A stretch of DNA of 64,000 nt, taken from Acidobacteriota bacterium. Its GTDB lineage: Bacteria > Acidobacteriota > Terriglobia > Terriglobales > SCQP01. Below, piece after piece: positions 36,199 through 44,893 of the stretch. The DNA is taken from positions 129,252-193,251 of the forward strand of contig DAIDIE010000041.1 in the NCBI GenBank assembly GCA_027459505.1. Reading direction: 5' to 3'. Within the stretch, counting starts at the first letter, position 1; each line of letters begins with the position of its first letter. Position numbers and translations under genes: made by a program. A model generated the notes under the pieces. The model was not told where the DNA came from. It saw only the letters and a list, made by a program, of their open reading frames with translations, and searched no databases.

Positions 36199-36768
36199 AT
36201 GATTTTTTTGTTGGACAACTACGATTCCTTTACCTACAACCTCGCGCAATACATCGGCGAACTGGGGCATGAGGTGGTGGTGCGCCGGAACGATCAGACG
36301 ACATTAGACGAGATCGAGGCGATGCATCCGGCGGCACTGGTCATATCACCTGGACCCTGTACGCCCAACGAGGCCGGCCTGAGCATGCCGGTTATCCGTC
36401 ACTTTCAGGGCAAAACGCCGATCCTTGGCGTCTGCCTGGGGCACCAGAGTATAGGCCAGGTTTTTGGCGGAAAGATTGTCCGCGCGCCTGTGCTGATGCA
36501 CGGTAAAACCAGCGATATTCAACACGATGGCCGCACAATCTTCAAAGGGTTGCCACAGCCGATGCGCGCCACCCGCTATCACTCCCTGGTGATCGCTCCA
36601 GAGAGCGTACCCGCTTGTCTGGAGGTGAGTGCGCGCAGCGAAGATCAGACGATCATGGCGGTGCGTCACCGCACGGCGCCGATTGAAGGCGTGCAATTCC
36701 ACCCTGAAAGCGTCCTGACCGAATCCGGCAAGCAGCTTTTGCAGAACTTTTTCGATAGCTATTTGTGA
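36199..36768 (+). CDS. trpG: Anthranilate/aminodeoxychorismate synthase glutamine amidotransferase
   Basis: The ATG at 36199, preceded by AAGGA, gives 189 residues. It is a class I glutamine amidotransferase that feeds ammonia to TrpE or PabB: FLLDNYDSFTYNLAQYIGELG, VISPGPCTPNEAGLS, catalytic Cys in LGVCLGHQSIGQVFGG, and the His-Glu pair in GVQFHPESVLTESG. The missing pabB suggests it may serve both pathways. A strong terminator follows. Confidence 0.95.
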   Translation: MIFLLDNYDSFTYNLAQYIGELGHEVVVRRNDQTTLDEIEAMHPAALVISPGPCTPNEAGLSMPVIRHFQGKTPILGVCLGHQSIGQVFGGKIVRAPVLMHGKTSDIQHDGRTIFKGLPQPMRATRYHSLVIAPESVPACLEVSARSEDQTIMAVRHRTAPIEGVQFHPESVLTESGKQLLQNFFDSYL

Positions 36769-36823
36769 GGTGGTTGCGGGCTGCGTCCGGGGATTGGCAG
36801 GGGCCGCGGCAGTATGGGTGAAG

Positions 36824-36851
36824 AAAAATGGCGCCAGGGGGCGCCATTTTT
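36824..36851. terminator. Bidirectional rho-independent terminator after trpEG
   Basis: AAAAATGGCGCC and GGCGCCATTTTT form a perfect 12-bp stem with a four-base loop (AGGG). A-runs and T-runs on each side let it work on both strands. It separates trpG from the convergent CtpA gene. Confidence 0.92.
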
Positions 36852-36874
36852 GCGTTCTGGGTTACGCAGGTTCC

Positions 36875-38488
36875 TCACCGCGGGTGGGGCGGGTGGTTCG
36901 CGGCGTTTTGCCGCGCGGCTAAGATTTCCCGGGCGTGTTGTGCAAGAGCCTCGGCCTGGGGCAGCAGGTCCACCGCCTTAATGACTTCCGGATCGGCTTT
37001 GGTAAGCACTTCCAGCCCTTGGTTTTCGCCGTAGAGGTTGGTGATGACCTGCTTCCGGATTTGCAGCTTGATCCAGTCCAGATTGTTCTGGATGTCATTG
37101 GCCGTAAAATCGATGTGCTGTTGCGTCAAGAACTTCTCGAAGGCGTTAATCGTATTCGAGTCCGGATGCCAGGAGCGGGGGACTGAACTGTTGGAGCTGA
37201 GGAAATAATCGGCGAAGTCGAAGAACGCGCTTCGTTCCGCCAGCGTTTTTTGGAATTCGTTCAGCTTAATTTTGGGCAGGATCACGTCCGGGGTGATGCC
37301 GCCGCCGCCGTAGACGGTGCGGCCACTGTCGGTCATGCGGACTTCCCGGTTCTTGGTGGAATCGGTACGGTTCTCACCCCAGTAGTAGTCGTAGAGCGAT
37401 AACCCGTTGTAGGGGCGCTGGATCAACCGGCCGCTGGGCGTGTAGTAGTGGGCGGTGGTCAGTGCCAATCCGGTGTCGTCGCTGAGTTGGAAGACGGTCT
37501 GTACCAGGCCTTTTCCAAACGTGGTCTGCCCCACAATGAGACCACGGTCATGATCCTGAATGGCGCCCGAGACGATTTCAGAAGCGCTGGCGGTCATGTT
37601 GTTGACCAACACTACCAGCGGGAAGTCGTAGCCGTGATTGCCGTCCTCGGCACGATAGGTGTGTTCGGCAGAGCTGCGGCCGTGATGGCTGACAATCACC
37701 TGGCCCTTGGAGAGAAACCGGTCGGCGATCTCCACCGCCTGGCTGAGCAGACCGCCGGGGTTGCCGCGCAAATCGAGTACCATGCCCCGGATATTGCGCT
37801 CGCCTCCCATGTCGCGGATGATGTCGTTGATTTCGCGCCCGCTGGTTTCGGTGAATTCGGAGAGGTGAATGTAAGCAACGCCGGGCTGGATCTGGTAGAA
37901 GCAGTCCACGCTATTGTGGTGAACCTCGGCGCGGACCAATGTGAACTCGATGGGCTTGGGATGGCCTTCACGAACGATGGACAGGTGAACGGTCGTCCCC
38001 TTGGGCCCTTTCAGCAGTGATGCGATTTTGTTCGTATCCATGCCCTTGGTGGACTTGCCGTCGATGGCGGCAATGACATCACCCGGGCGCAGTCCGGCCC
38101 GGTAGGCCGGGGTGCCCTCAAAAGGCTGCAGCACGATGGTGTGGTCCCCGTGCTGCTGAATCGACATGCCGACGCCATAGTAGCGACCGCTCTGGTTTTC
38201 GCGCATGCGCGCGAACTCCTGCGGATCGAAAAAGGTCGAGTGCGGATCCAGCACGCGCAGCATTCCCGGTATGGCGCCGTCGTAGATGGCCTTATCCGCT
38301 TTGACCGGGGTGGCGTAGTTGCTCTGCACGAGGCTGTAGACGTGCGCGAAGGATTTGAGATCCTGCTGCATCTGCGCTTGCGAGCCGGCCTGGTTGGCGG
38401 CGACTTTGGGCCCGTAAATGCCACCCAAAATGGCGCAAGCGGCTATGGTAAGCGGAATAACGAGGATGCTGCTGCTGAGTTTTCGCAT
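36875..38488 (-). CDS. ctpA: C-terminal processing peptidase (S41, CtpA/Prc-like)
   Basis: The 537-residue protein has an N-terminal membrane anchor or signal (SILVIPLTIAACAILGGIYG), a PDZ domain at about 105-175 (FEGTPAYRAGLRPGDVIAAIDG) and an S41 protease domain. RGNPGGLLSQAVEIADRFL is the family strand, VNNMTASASEIVSGAI carries the catalytic Ser and TTFGKGLVQT the catalytic Lys326. CtpA proteases trim or degrade periplasmic and envelope proteins. It is a single-gene unit on the minus strand, divergent from tatB, with the terminator at its 3' side. Confidence 0.95.
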   Translation of the reverse strand: MRKLSSSILVIPLTIAACAILGGIYGPKVAANQAGSQAQMQQDLKSFAHVYSLVQSNYATPVKADKAIYDGAIPGMLRVLDPHSTFFDPQEFARMRENQSGRYYGVGMSIQQHGDHTIVLQPFEGTPAYRAGLRPGDVIAAIDGKSTKGMDTNKIASLLKGPKGTTVHLSIVREGHPKPIEFTLVRAEVHHNSVDCFYQIQPGVAYIHLSEFTETSGREINDIIRDMGGERNIRGMVLDLRGNPGGLLSQAVEIADRFLSKGQVIVSHHGRSSAEHTYRAEDGNHGYDFPLVVLVNNMTASASEIVSGAIQDHDRGLIVGQTTFGKGLVQTVFQLSDDTGLALTTAHYYTPSGRLIQRPYNGLSLYDYYWGENRTDSTKNREVRMTDSGRTVYGGGGITPDVILPKIKLNEFQKTLAERSAFFDFADYFLSSNSSVPRSWHPDSNTINAFEKFLTQQHIDFTANDIQNNLDWIKLQIRKQVITNLYGENQGLEVLTKADPEVIKAVDLLPQAEALAQHAREILAARQNAANHPPHPR

Positions 38489-38697
38489 GCTGAGGAGAGA
38501 TGGTCCCCTTTTCAGGGCAGTATAGCAGAAGGGTTCATCAGCGAACTGATTCGTAGTGGAACTTCCCCCCTTGGGACAAGCTCACAACCTCCCGGGAAAT
38601 GCCCCTTTATTCAGAGCAGGCGGCGGGCAAAGCGGTTGCACCCTTTTCCGGAGTGTTTGACGCTCCGCCGCCATCTTCCTATTATCGAAGAGGCCCC

Positions 38698-39168
38698 ATG
38701 GAACTCATCTTCCTTTGTTTTATCATTTTGCTCGTATTCGGACCGAGGCAACTGCCAGAGATCGCTCGCGTTGTGGGCAAGACGCTGGCCGAGTTGCGGC
38801 GTGCCAGCAACGAGTTCCGCTACTCGTTGGAGGAAGAGGTCCGAAACCTTGAACTGCAGGAACAGAGCCGCGACCGCGCCCGAAGCCTGGCGGCGGCGCA
38901 GGTCAGCGAAGTCGAGCCGGAGCCCATGCCGGAACTGCACGAGTTGGAGGCGCAGCAGCCGGAACCGGAACTGGCTGAAATACCGCCAGAGGAAGAGGGC
39001 TCGCAGCCCGAGGCGCTGCGGAGCGAAGGGGCTGACCAAGTCCAGGCGGGCGAGCCGCATGATTCCGGGACTGCCGCAACGCTTGAGAATGGCGAGGAGC
39101 TTCCAGAGAAATCCGCGCCCGCCGGGCTGCCGGGCACGGTGCCTTCCCACGATCCCTGGCGGCACTGA
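38698..39168 (+). CDS. tatB: Sec-independent translocase subunit TatA/TatB-like, long acidic tail
   Basis: From the ATG at 38698 the product has 156 residues. It starts with one TM helix (LIFLCFIILLVF), the hinge FGPRQLPE and an amphipathic helix (IARVVGKTLAELRRASNEFR), which is the TatA/B layout. The following 90 residues are very rich in Glu, Pro and Ala and look disordered. The Glu early in the TM region and the length favour TatB. TatC lies 205 bp downstream on the same strand, but no separate TatA is visible here. Confidence 0.88.
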   Translation: MELIFLCFIILLVFGPRQLPEIARVVGKTLAELRRASNEFRYSLEEEVRNLELQEQSRDRARSLAAAQVSEVEPEPMPELHELEAQQPEPELAEIPPEEEGSQPEALRSEGADQVQAGEPHDSGTAATLENGEELPEKSAPAGLPGTVPSHDPWRH

Positions 39169-39373
39169 CGGGATCGTTGCGGGTTGCGGCGTTGATACGG
39201 TTGTTCTGTCGAGAGCCCAACGCGGCTACAATAACCCATTCAGCCACTCCCGAACGACCGCAGCAGCCGAATCGAAGGAGTTTCGTTGGGTTCAAGGCGA
39301 GATGCGAAACGCCACCGTCGCGGAGAATGGCCTGCAACGCGAGGAACGAAGCTCGGATGAGCCGCTATAAGCT

Positions 39374-40159
39374 ATGCCATTTTTGCGACCCCCCGAAACC
39401 GATTCTGAGGCGCTGGGCGCCAGCATGTCTTTTTTGGAGCACCTGGAAGAACTGCGCAAGCGAATTTTTTGGGCACTGATCGGCGTCGTCATTGGGTTTT
39501 TGGTCTGCTTTAAATTCGCGGACCAGATTTATGGAGTGATGGAGCGGCCGCTGAAGCAGGCATTTGCCGCCAACGGCATGGCTGGTCAAAAGTTGACCTA
39601 CCTGAACCCCATTGACCCCTTCAACCTTTACGTGAAACTGGCGATTATTGGCGGTCTGTTCCTGGCATCGCCTTGGGTGCTGTACCAATTATGGCTGTTC
39701 ATCTCGCCCGGGCTTTACAAACGTGAGCGGCGCTTTGTGATTCCGTTCGTTTTGTGCACCTCAGGTCTATTCATGGCAGGCGGATACTTTGCGTTCCGTT
39801 TTGCCTTTCCGCTGGCGCTGAATTTTTTGGTGGGCTTCGCTCATCGCTTTCAGCCCATGGTCACCATTGACGAGTACTTCGACCTTTTTGCGACGGTGGT
39901 GCTGGGGCTAGGTTTGGTCTTTGAGCTCCCTACGCTGATCTTTTTTCTGTCGGTTTTCGGCTTGGTGAACGCACGCTTCCTGATCCGCAACTTCCGTTAT
40001 GCAGTGCTTATTATCTTTGTGATTGCCGCCGCCATCACGCCAACGGCCGATATTACGACCATGCTGGTGTTTGCTAGCCCCATGCTGTTACTGTACGTAG
40101 TGAGTATCGGCATTGCCTTTATCTTTGGCAAAGACCGCAAATTGAGGGCTTCGAGCTGA
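39374..40159 (+). CDS. tatC: Sec-independent translocase subunit TatC
   Basis: The 261-residue product has six TM helices and TatC signatures: MSFLEHLEELRKRIFWAL at the start with the signal-recognition Glu, YLNPIDPFNLYVKLAIIGGLFLASPWVLYQLWLF split across TM2, FVLCTSGLFMAGGYFAF, and the C-terminal AAAITPTADITTMLVFASPMLLLY. It is the core receptor for twin-arginine signal peptides at the inner membrane. It follows tatB; the 205-bp gap between holds no credible gene. Confidence 0.96.
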   Translation: MPFLRPPETDSEALGASMSFLEHLEELRKRIFWALIGVVIGFLVCFKFADQIYGVMERPLKQAFAANGMAGQKLTYLNPIDPFNLYVKLAIIGGLFLASPWVLYQLWLFISPGLYKRERRFVIPFVLCTSGLFMAGGYFAFRFAFPLALNFLVGFAHRFQPMVTIDEYFDLFATVVLGLGLVFELPTLIFFLSVFGLVNARFLIRNFRYAVLIIFVIAAAITPTADITTMLVFASPMLLLYVVSIGIAFIFGKDRKLRASS

Positions 40160-40175
40160 TGCTGTTGCTCACCGG

Positions 40176-40823
40176 TTGCAGAAACAACATCGGATAATTA
40201 TGCTGAGCCCATCTCCAGCCGGTGGCGGAACACTGAAGGTGCTGCTGTCGTTGGCGCACACGTTGGGTTTAGCGGGCGTTTTTGGACTGGCCTTTTTCGA
40301 TAGCTCGCTGCTGTTTGCTCTGCCCGGCATCAATGATTTCGTTCTGATCAGCTTCGTCATCAGCAAGGACGAGTGGATTTGGGCGGTGCTGGCGGCGGTC
40401 GCGGCGACGGCGGGCTCGGTGTTTGGCGCGCGCCTGACCTATCGCATTGCGCACCGCAGTGGCGCTGAACAGTTGAAGAAGAGGGTGCCGGCGGCGTTCC
40501 GGGAGAGGATTTTGGGATGGACGGCCCGCTATGGAGCGTTGCCCGTGGGGATTGCCGCGCTGCTGCCTCCGCCGTTCCCCTACGCTCCGTTTGTTCTTTC
40601 CGCCGGGGTGGTCGATGTACCCTCTCGTCGCTTCAGCCGCTCAGTGGCTATCGGCCGGGGCATACGCTACTTGTTGGAAGCGGTGCTGGCGGAAGAGATT
40701 GGCCGCCGTCTGCTGCATCACACGCGATCCTATTACATCATTGCTTTGAAGGATCTGGGCCTGGCCCTTTTGGTGTTGCTGTCATTGTGGTTGCTGCACC
40801 GTATGCGTTCTTCCGAGCAATAG
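40176..40823 (+). CDS. DedA/VTT-domain membrane protein
   Basis: The 215-residue protein has about five hydrophobic segments and the VTT (SNARE-associated) layout: LFALPGINDFVLISFVIS, then a re-entrant region GSVFGARLTYRIAHRSG and the conserved Gly/Pro loop LLPPPFPYAPFVLSAGV, followed by SRRFSRSVAIGRGIRYLLEAVLAEEIG. DedA-family proteins affect lipid flipping and membrane energetics; the substrate here is unknown. It starts 16 bp after tatC, so they are probably co-transcribed. Confidence 0.87.
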   Translation: MQKQHRIIMLSPSPAGGGTLKVLLSLAHTLGLAGVFGLAFFDSSLLFALPGINDFVLISFVISKDEWIWAVLAAVAATAGSVFGARLTYRIAHRSGAEQLKKRVPAAFRERILGWTARYGALPVGIAALLPPPFPYAPFVLSAGVVDVPSRRFSRSVAIGRGIRYLLEAVLAEEIGRRLLHHTRSYYIIALKDLGLALLVLLSLWLLHRMRSSEQ

Positions 40824-40911
40824 ACCAATACTGCTGCGCGCTTTACGCCAGAGCGCTTGCCAAGCGCGCCAAGGCCGACGAGTCGAACTGATTTCGGGTT
40901 CGAGATCGCAG

Positions 40912-40990
40912 AATGAAGTGCGGGGTTGCCGAGGAGGTTCCGCACCGCGGGCGACTAGTGAAGTGCGGCCGCCATCCGAGAGGTTCGGCC
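40912..40990. repeat. Imperfect tandem repeat in a convergent intergenic gap
   Basis: The 224-bp gap between the DedA gene and the M28 peptidase gene holds two related units about 45 bp apart. Each begins TGAAGTGCGG (40914 and 40959) and runs into CCGAG(G)AGGTTC. The first also forms an inverted pair GTGCGG/CCGCAC. No terminator-like T-run is present and no gene is supported in this gap. Confidence 0.4.
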
Positions 40991-41047
40991 GGATACCGAA
41001 GCAGTGGAATAAAAGCGGCCGTGCCGCCCTGAAGCCCCCCGATTACT

Positions 41048-42058
41048 CTACTGCCGCTCCAGGAGCGCCAGCGTTTTTAGAATCACGCTGCCAACGATCT
41101 TGAAGCTCGTGGGGCTGAGCTTGTCCATGGTGTCCTGGGGTGTATGCCAATAGCCGAGGCCATGGTCGCCGGGACCGTAGGTGAAGTCGATGAGGTCGAC
41201 GGAGGGAATTCCGGCCGCCAGAAAGGGGCCATGATCATCGCTGATGTCCATGCGCGACTTGAAGAAGTAAGCCTGATCCCCCAGGCTGGTCTCCGCCGTG
41301 CGGACGAAGTCGACCAGCCAGGCAGTGGAATTGGTTTCGCGTGTGATGTCGAGTGAGCGATCGCCAATCATGTCGGCGAGGATGAAGCAGCCAATGCGCG
41401 GCACCATGTTTCGCTGCTGCAGCAATTGGACGAAGTGTTTGCTGCCGTAGACACTGTCGGCGTCGGTCCATTCGTTGTGGATCGCCTCCTCGCCGTCAAG
41501 AAAGACCAACCAAACTTGTTTTTGAAGTCGCGCCTTGCTGAGCACGTCAGCCAATCCCAGGAGAATCCCAGTACTGGAACCTCCATCGTTTGCCCCCACG
41601 AAGCCTGGCAGGAATTTCGTATCGTAATGGCCGCCCACCAGCAGAATCTGTCCGGGGCCCTGGCCAAACTTCGCAACGATGTTGGTCATAGGCATCGGAC
41701 CACGCGGGGTGGCGGCAGTGAACGAATCTAATTGCACACGGGCCGAGGTGGATTTCAGACGGCGCAGGATGTAGTCGACTGTCTTCTTGTGAGCTGGGCT
41801 TGCCGGAGGACGAGGGCCGAACGCAACGACCGCTCGAGTGTCATCAAATGAGGGTTGCCCGGAAAAGGCCTGCGCTAATTGATCGAGGGTTTCGGGCCCT
41901 TGTTGCGCCGGAGCGGCTGCTGTCGTGGGTGCGGGACTGGGGGTTGCAGCCGGCGCCGCGGCTTTTGGCGTGCTGCTTGCCGTTGTGCCCGTAGGTGAGC
42001 TGCAGCCAAAAGAGAGGAGCAAAAGGACAAGTAATCCGCCGCGCAATCCCATTCTCAA
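41048..42058 (-). CDS. M28-family zinc peptidase / glutaminyl cyclase-like lipoprotein
   Basis: The 336-residue protein has a signal ending LLLLSFGCSSP, so it is likely lipid-anchored, then an Ala/Pro/Thr linker. The folded part has metal ligands of the M28 family: LVGGHYDTK, GANDGGSSTGILLGL, VFLDGEEA, and the C-terminal SDDHGPFLAAGIPSVDLID and YWHTPQDT. The order matches bacterial and animal glutaminyl-peptide cyclotransferase-like proteins as well as aminopeptidases; which reaction is catalysed cannot be told. It is the last gene of the operon nadB-exchanger-peptidase, starting 6 bp after the exchanger. Confidence 0.88.
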   Translation of the reverse strand: MRMGLRGGLLVLLLLSFGCSSPTGTTASSTPKAAAPAATPSPAPTTAAAPAQQGPETLDQLAQAFSGQPSFDDTRAVVAFGPRPPASPAHKKTVDYILRRLKSTSARVQLDSFTAATPRGPMPMTNIVAKFGQGPGQILLVGGHYDTKFLPGFVGANDGGSSTGILLGLADVLSKARLQKQVWLVFLDGEEAIHNEWTDADSVYGSKHFVQLLQQRNMVPRIGCFILADMIGDRSLDITRETNSTAWLVDFVRTAETSLGDQAYFFKSRMDISDDHGPFLAAGIPSVDLIDFTYGPGDHGLGYWHTPQDTMDKLSPTSFKIVGSVILKTLALLERQ

Positions 42059-42064
42059 ATCCTA

Positions 42065-43210
42065 TCAGAGGAGCACGGGGTTGCCAGTCCGTGGCCGGCG
42101 CAGAAGTTGCAGCGCGGCGATGACCGCCCAGATCGCAAAGGCGGCGGTTGTCGCTGTACGGACCAGCGCGGAATACGGAAACGGGGAGGTGAAGAATTGG
42201 GCGCCCCACAAGCCAAACAGCAGGCTCGCTTCCCACGTGCGCATGACGCCTCGGAAGAGAAGGACGAGCAGGACCGCGCTTTGGGCCAGCGTGAGCCACC
42301 ATTCCGCCATTTGTTCGGAGCTCATGGGAATCCGTCCCATCCAATTTGCGTGGGGTGAAAGAGCGAAGATCAGTGGCAAGCTTCCCGCCAGAATGGTCCA
42401 TTGGCTGAGGTTGGAGCTAGCGACATTGCTGAGCGCCAGGGCGGCTTCCCTGGGCTTGGCCGCCCAGCGGAGTGAGGACATGGTTTCCGGAAACTCGCTG
42501 ATCAGCGGCGCAATCCATTGCAGGCTTACAAATGCAGGAATACCGATGACCGCGGAAGTGCGCAGAATTCCGTCCAGCAGGCGCGGCGAGCTGAAGTAGA
42601 TGAGGAAACCTCCCACCGCCAGCATCACCCCGAGCAAGGCCGCGCGGTGGCCGGAAGCCATGGCGCAAACGCGTTGCAGCCAAGATTCAATGTTTTCTGC
42701 CTGCTCAGGTTTCGAAGATTGACGACGGAGCGTCCAAACGTACCAGGCGTATAAAGCCCAAAGCACCAGTCCATCGGGGGTGGAAAGCGCGCCGCGTATG
42801 CCGAGCGACACGGCGTAGAGCCAAGCGGCCAGCCAGGCGTAGAGCAGGTTGCGTTGCGTGGCGGGCATTCTGAACTGCAAAGAACTGTGGCCGCGGAGTT
42901 TTGTCACCGCAAACGAGGCGGGAACAGTGAATCCGATCAACAGACGGATGGCTCCGGTGAGACCCGCGAGAAGAAGATGAACTCTGCCGTGCCAGGCCAG
43001 GATGGATTCGACAGACAACTCGGGCAGAGTCTGAAAAAAGGCGAGCAGCGCGAAAGCAAGCCCGGGAGGCATAAACAGTTGCATCGCCTCCGTGGCCCAA
43101 AAGACCAGAAGCGTGGCAACGAGCATGAGAACCGCCGCCCATGCAAGTAGGGCGCCGGGGTGAGAGGCGAAAAGCAGCAGAACCGCGGGGCTCGGGATAA
43201 CCGCGCTCAT
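42065..43210 (-). CDS. Sodium/calcium exchanger family membrane protein
   Basis: The 381-residue protein has about ten helices in two halves, each with an alpha-repeat-like motif: FFQTLPELSVESILAW with GLTGAIRLLIG in the first, and APLISEFPETMSSLRW with ALSNVASSNLSQWTIL in the second. These correspond to the GTSLPE and GNVVGSN motifs of NCX/CAX exchangers, but with substitutions (for example FQTLPE for GTSLPE), so ion specificity is uncertain. It starts 3 bp after nadB and is followed by the M28 gene by 6 bp. Confidence 0.75.
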   Translation of the reverse strand: MSAVIPSPAVLLLFASHPGALLAWAAVLMLVATLLVFWATEAMQLFMPPGLAFALLAFFQTLPELSVESILAWHGRVHLLLAGLTGAIRLLIGFTVPASFAVTKLRGHSSLQFRMPATQRNLLYAWLAAWLYAVSLGIRGALSTPDGLVLWALYAWYVWTLRRQSSKPEQAENIESWLQRVCAMASGHRAALLGVMLAVGGFLIYFSSPRLLDGILRTSAVIGIPAFVSLQWIAPLISEFPETMSSLRWAAKPREAALALSNVASSNLSQWTILAGSLPLIFALSPHANWMGRIPMSSEQMAEWWLTLAQSAVLLVLLFRGVMRTWEASLLFGLWGAQFFTSPFPYSALVRTATTAAFAIWAVIAALQLLRRPRTGNPVLL

Positions 43211-43213
43211 AGT

Positions 43214-44836
43214 TCAGGGCCGGCAATCCAGCGGGCGGTGAAAGGGGGCTAGCCATGCCGGGACGCCTTCCAAGAGGAAGGTGTGATGGCCCTCGAGGGC
43301 GGGAACGTGGCGCGGGAAATCTTCCCGGAAATGGCTGCCGCGGCTCTCTTCGCGGCGCAGGGCGCTGATCAGTATGGCGCGTGCTGTGGTTCTGGCGTGC
43401 GCCTGCTCGACGTCTGCGACAGGCAGGCTCGCACTCAAGTTGCTAAGCAGATCGGAAAGGTCAGCGGCGTTGCGCCGTATTCCCGCTTGCCGCCACATGC
43501 GCTGTCGGAGCGCTTCAAAATCCATCTGCGAACCGTACATCAGTCCGGTTCCCAAATGGGTGCCATTTACGGGTGTTGACGATTGTTTCTGAGCTGCCAT
43601 GGCGCGACCGGCGCGCGCACCAAACACCAGGCCCTCCAGAAGAGAGTTGCTGGCCAGGCGGTTCGCACCGTGTACGCCGGTACAGGCAGTCTCTCCGGCG
43701 GCAAAAAGATTCGGGACCGAACTGCGGCCGTCGGCATCGGTCCACACGCCTCCCATGGCATAGTGCGCCGCCGGCCGGATAGGAATGGGGGTTTTCGTTA
43801 AGTCCAGCCCCACTTCCCGCAGCGTGGAGACAATGCGCGGAAAACGTTTTTGCAGATAGCTGGCAGGAAGCGCAGTGGCGTCCAGAAAACAAGTGACAAA
43901 AGCGTCGGGTTGGAGACGCTGGGCAGAGCGAATCTCCTGATCAATGGCGCGCGCGACGACGTCCCGCGGGGCCAGTTCGGCGGCAGCGTGATATTCCGGC
44001 ATGAAGCGCTTCTTTTCCGGGTTCAGCAGTAACGCCCCTTCGCCGCGCAGCGCTTCAGAGATCAGAAAGCGAGGTGCACCTGCGAGCGCTAAAGCGGTGG
44101 GGTGAAACTGAACGAATTCCATGTCGGCCAGAAGCGCGCCGGCGTTAAAGGCCAGCGCTGGGCCGGCACCGGTGGCAACCTCGGGGTTGGTGCTATCGGA
44201 GAAGAGCTGGCCCAGTCCCCCGGTGGCCAGCAGGACGGAACTGGAACAGACATAGCGGAGCGTTTGCTCCGCACCGGAAAGGTCCAGGTATTGAACGCCG
44301 CAAACTGCGCGCTGGCCATCCTGGGCGCGCGTAAGGAGAGCTGTTACCTGCGCATGAGGCCGGATTTGTATATTTTTCTCCTGCCGGGTCCGGCGGGCCA
44401 GAGTGTGGGCAATTTCCCGGCCGGTGGAGTCGCCATGGGCGTGCAGAATGCGGGAGCGGCTGTGGGCGCCTTCGCGTGTGTATTGCAGTTCCTGATTGAT
44501 GCGATCAAAGGCTGCGCCCCATTCCAATAACTCGCCAATCAGAGCCGGGCCTTCCTCCACCAGAATACGGACAGCCGCAGCGTCGCACAGACCATCGCCG
44601 GCCGCCAGCGTGTCGCTCAGGTGCAATTCCACCGTGTCATCCTCGGCGAGCGCGGCGGCAATGCCGCCCTGGGCGAAATGAGTGGCGGAGTCGGTGATCT
44701 CTCCTTTGGTGAGAATCCAAACGGAACCAAAAGAAGAGAGTTCCAGTGCGGCGCGCAGACCGGCGATTCCAGAACCGATGATAATGAAGTCAGCGCGTTC
44801 GAACTGCGTGCCAGAAGGAATGGGCTCAAGAGCCAT
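43214..44836 (-). CDS. nadB: L-aspartate oxidase
   Basis: The 540-residue flavoprotein oxidises L-aspartate to iminoaspartate, the first step of NAD synthesis. It begins ADFIIIGSGIAGLRAALEL (FAD-binding), then ATHFAQGGIAAALAEDD, HGDSTGREIAHTL, FVQFHPTAL, RDVVARAIDQEI and HYAMGGVWTDADGRSSVPNLFAAGE. It heads the minus-strand operon with the exchanger and M28 peptidase. nadA and nadC are not seen. It is divergent from the selenoprotein candidate with 57 bp between. Confidence 0.96.
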   Translation of the reverse strand: MALEPIPSGTQFERADFIIIGSGIAGLRAALELSSFGSVWILTKGEITDSATHFAQGGIAAALAEDDTVELHLSDTLAAGDGLCDAAAVRILVEEGPALIGELLEWGAAFDRINQELQYTREGAHSRSRILHAHGDSTGREIAHTLARRTRQEKNIQIRPHAQVTALLTRAQDGQRAVCGVQYLDLSGAEQTLRYVCSSSVLLATGGLGQLFSDSTNPEVATGAGPALAFNAGALLADMEFVQFHPTALALAGAPRFLISEALRGEGALLLNPEKKRFMPEYHAAAELAPRDVVARAIDQEIRSAQRLQPDAFVTCFLDATALPASYLQKRFPRIVSTLREVGLDLTKTPIPIRPAAHYAMGGVWTDADGRSSVPNLFAAGETACTGVHGANRLASNSLLEGLVFGARAGRAMAAQKQSSTPVNGTHLGTGLMYGSQMDFEALRQRMWRQAGIRRNAADLSDLLSNLSASLPVADVEQAHARTTARAILISALRREESRGSHFREDFPRHVPALEGHHTFLLEGVPAWLAPFHRPLDCRP

Positions 44837-44893
44837 GCCCTTTCAGTATAAAGTTCAATACACATACCGCGGCGCGCTAATCATGGGAAGCCT

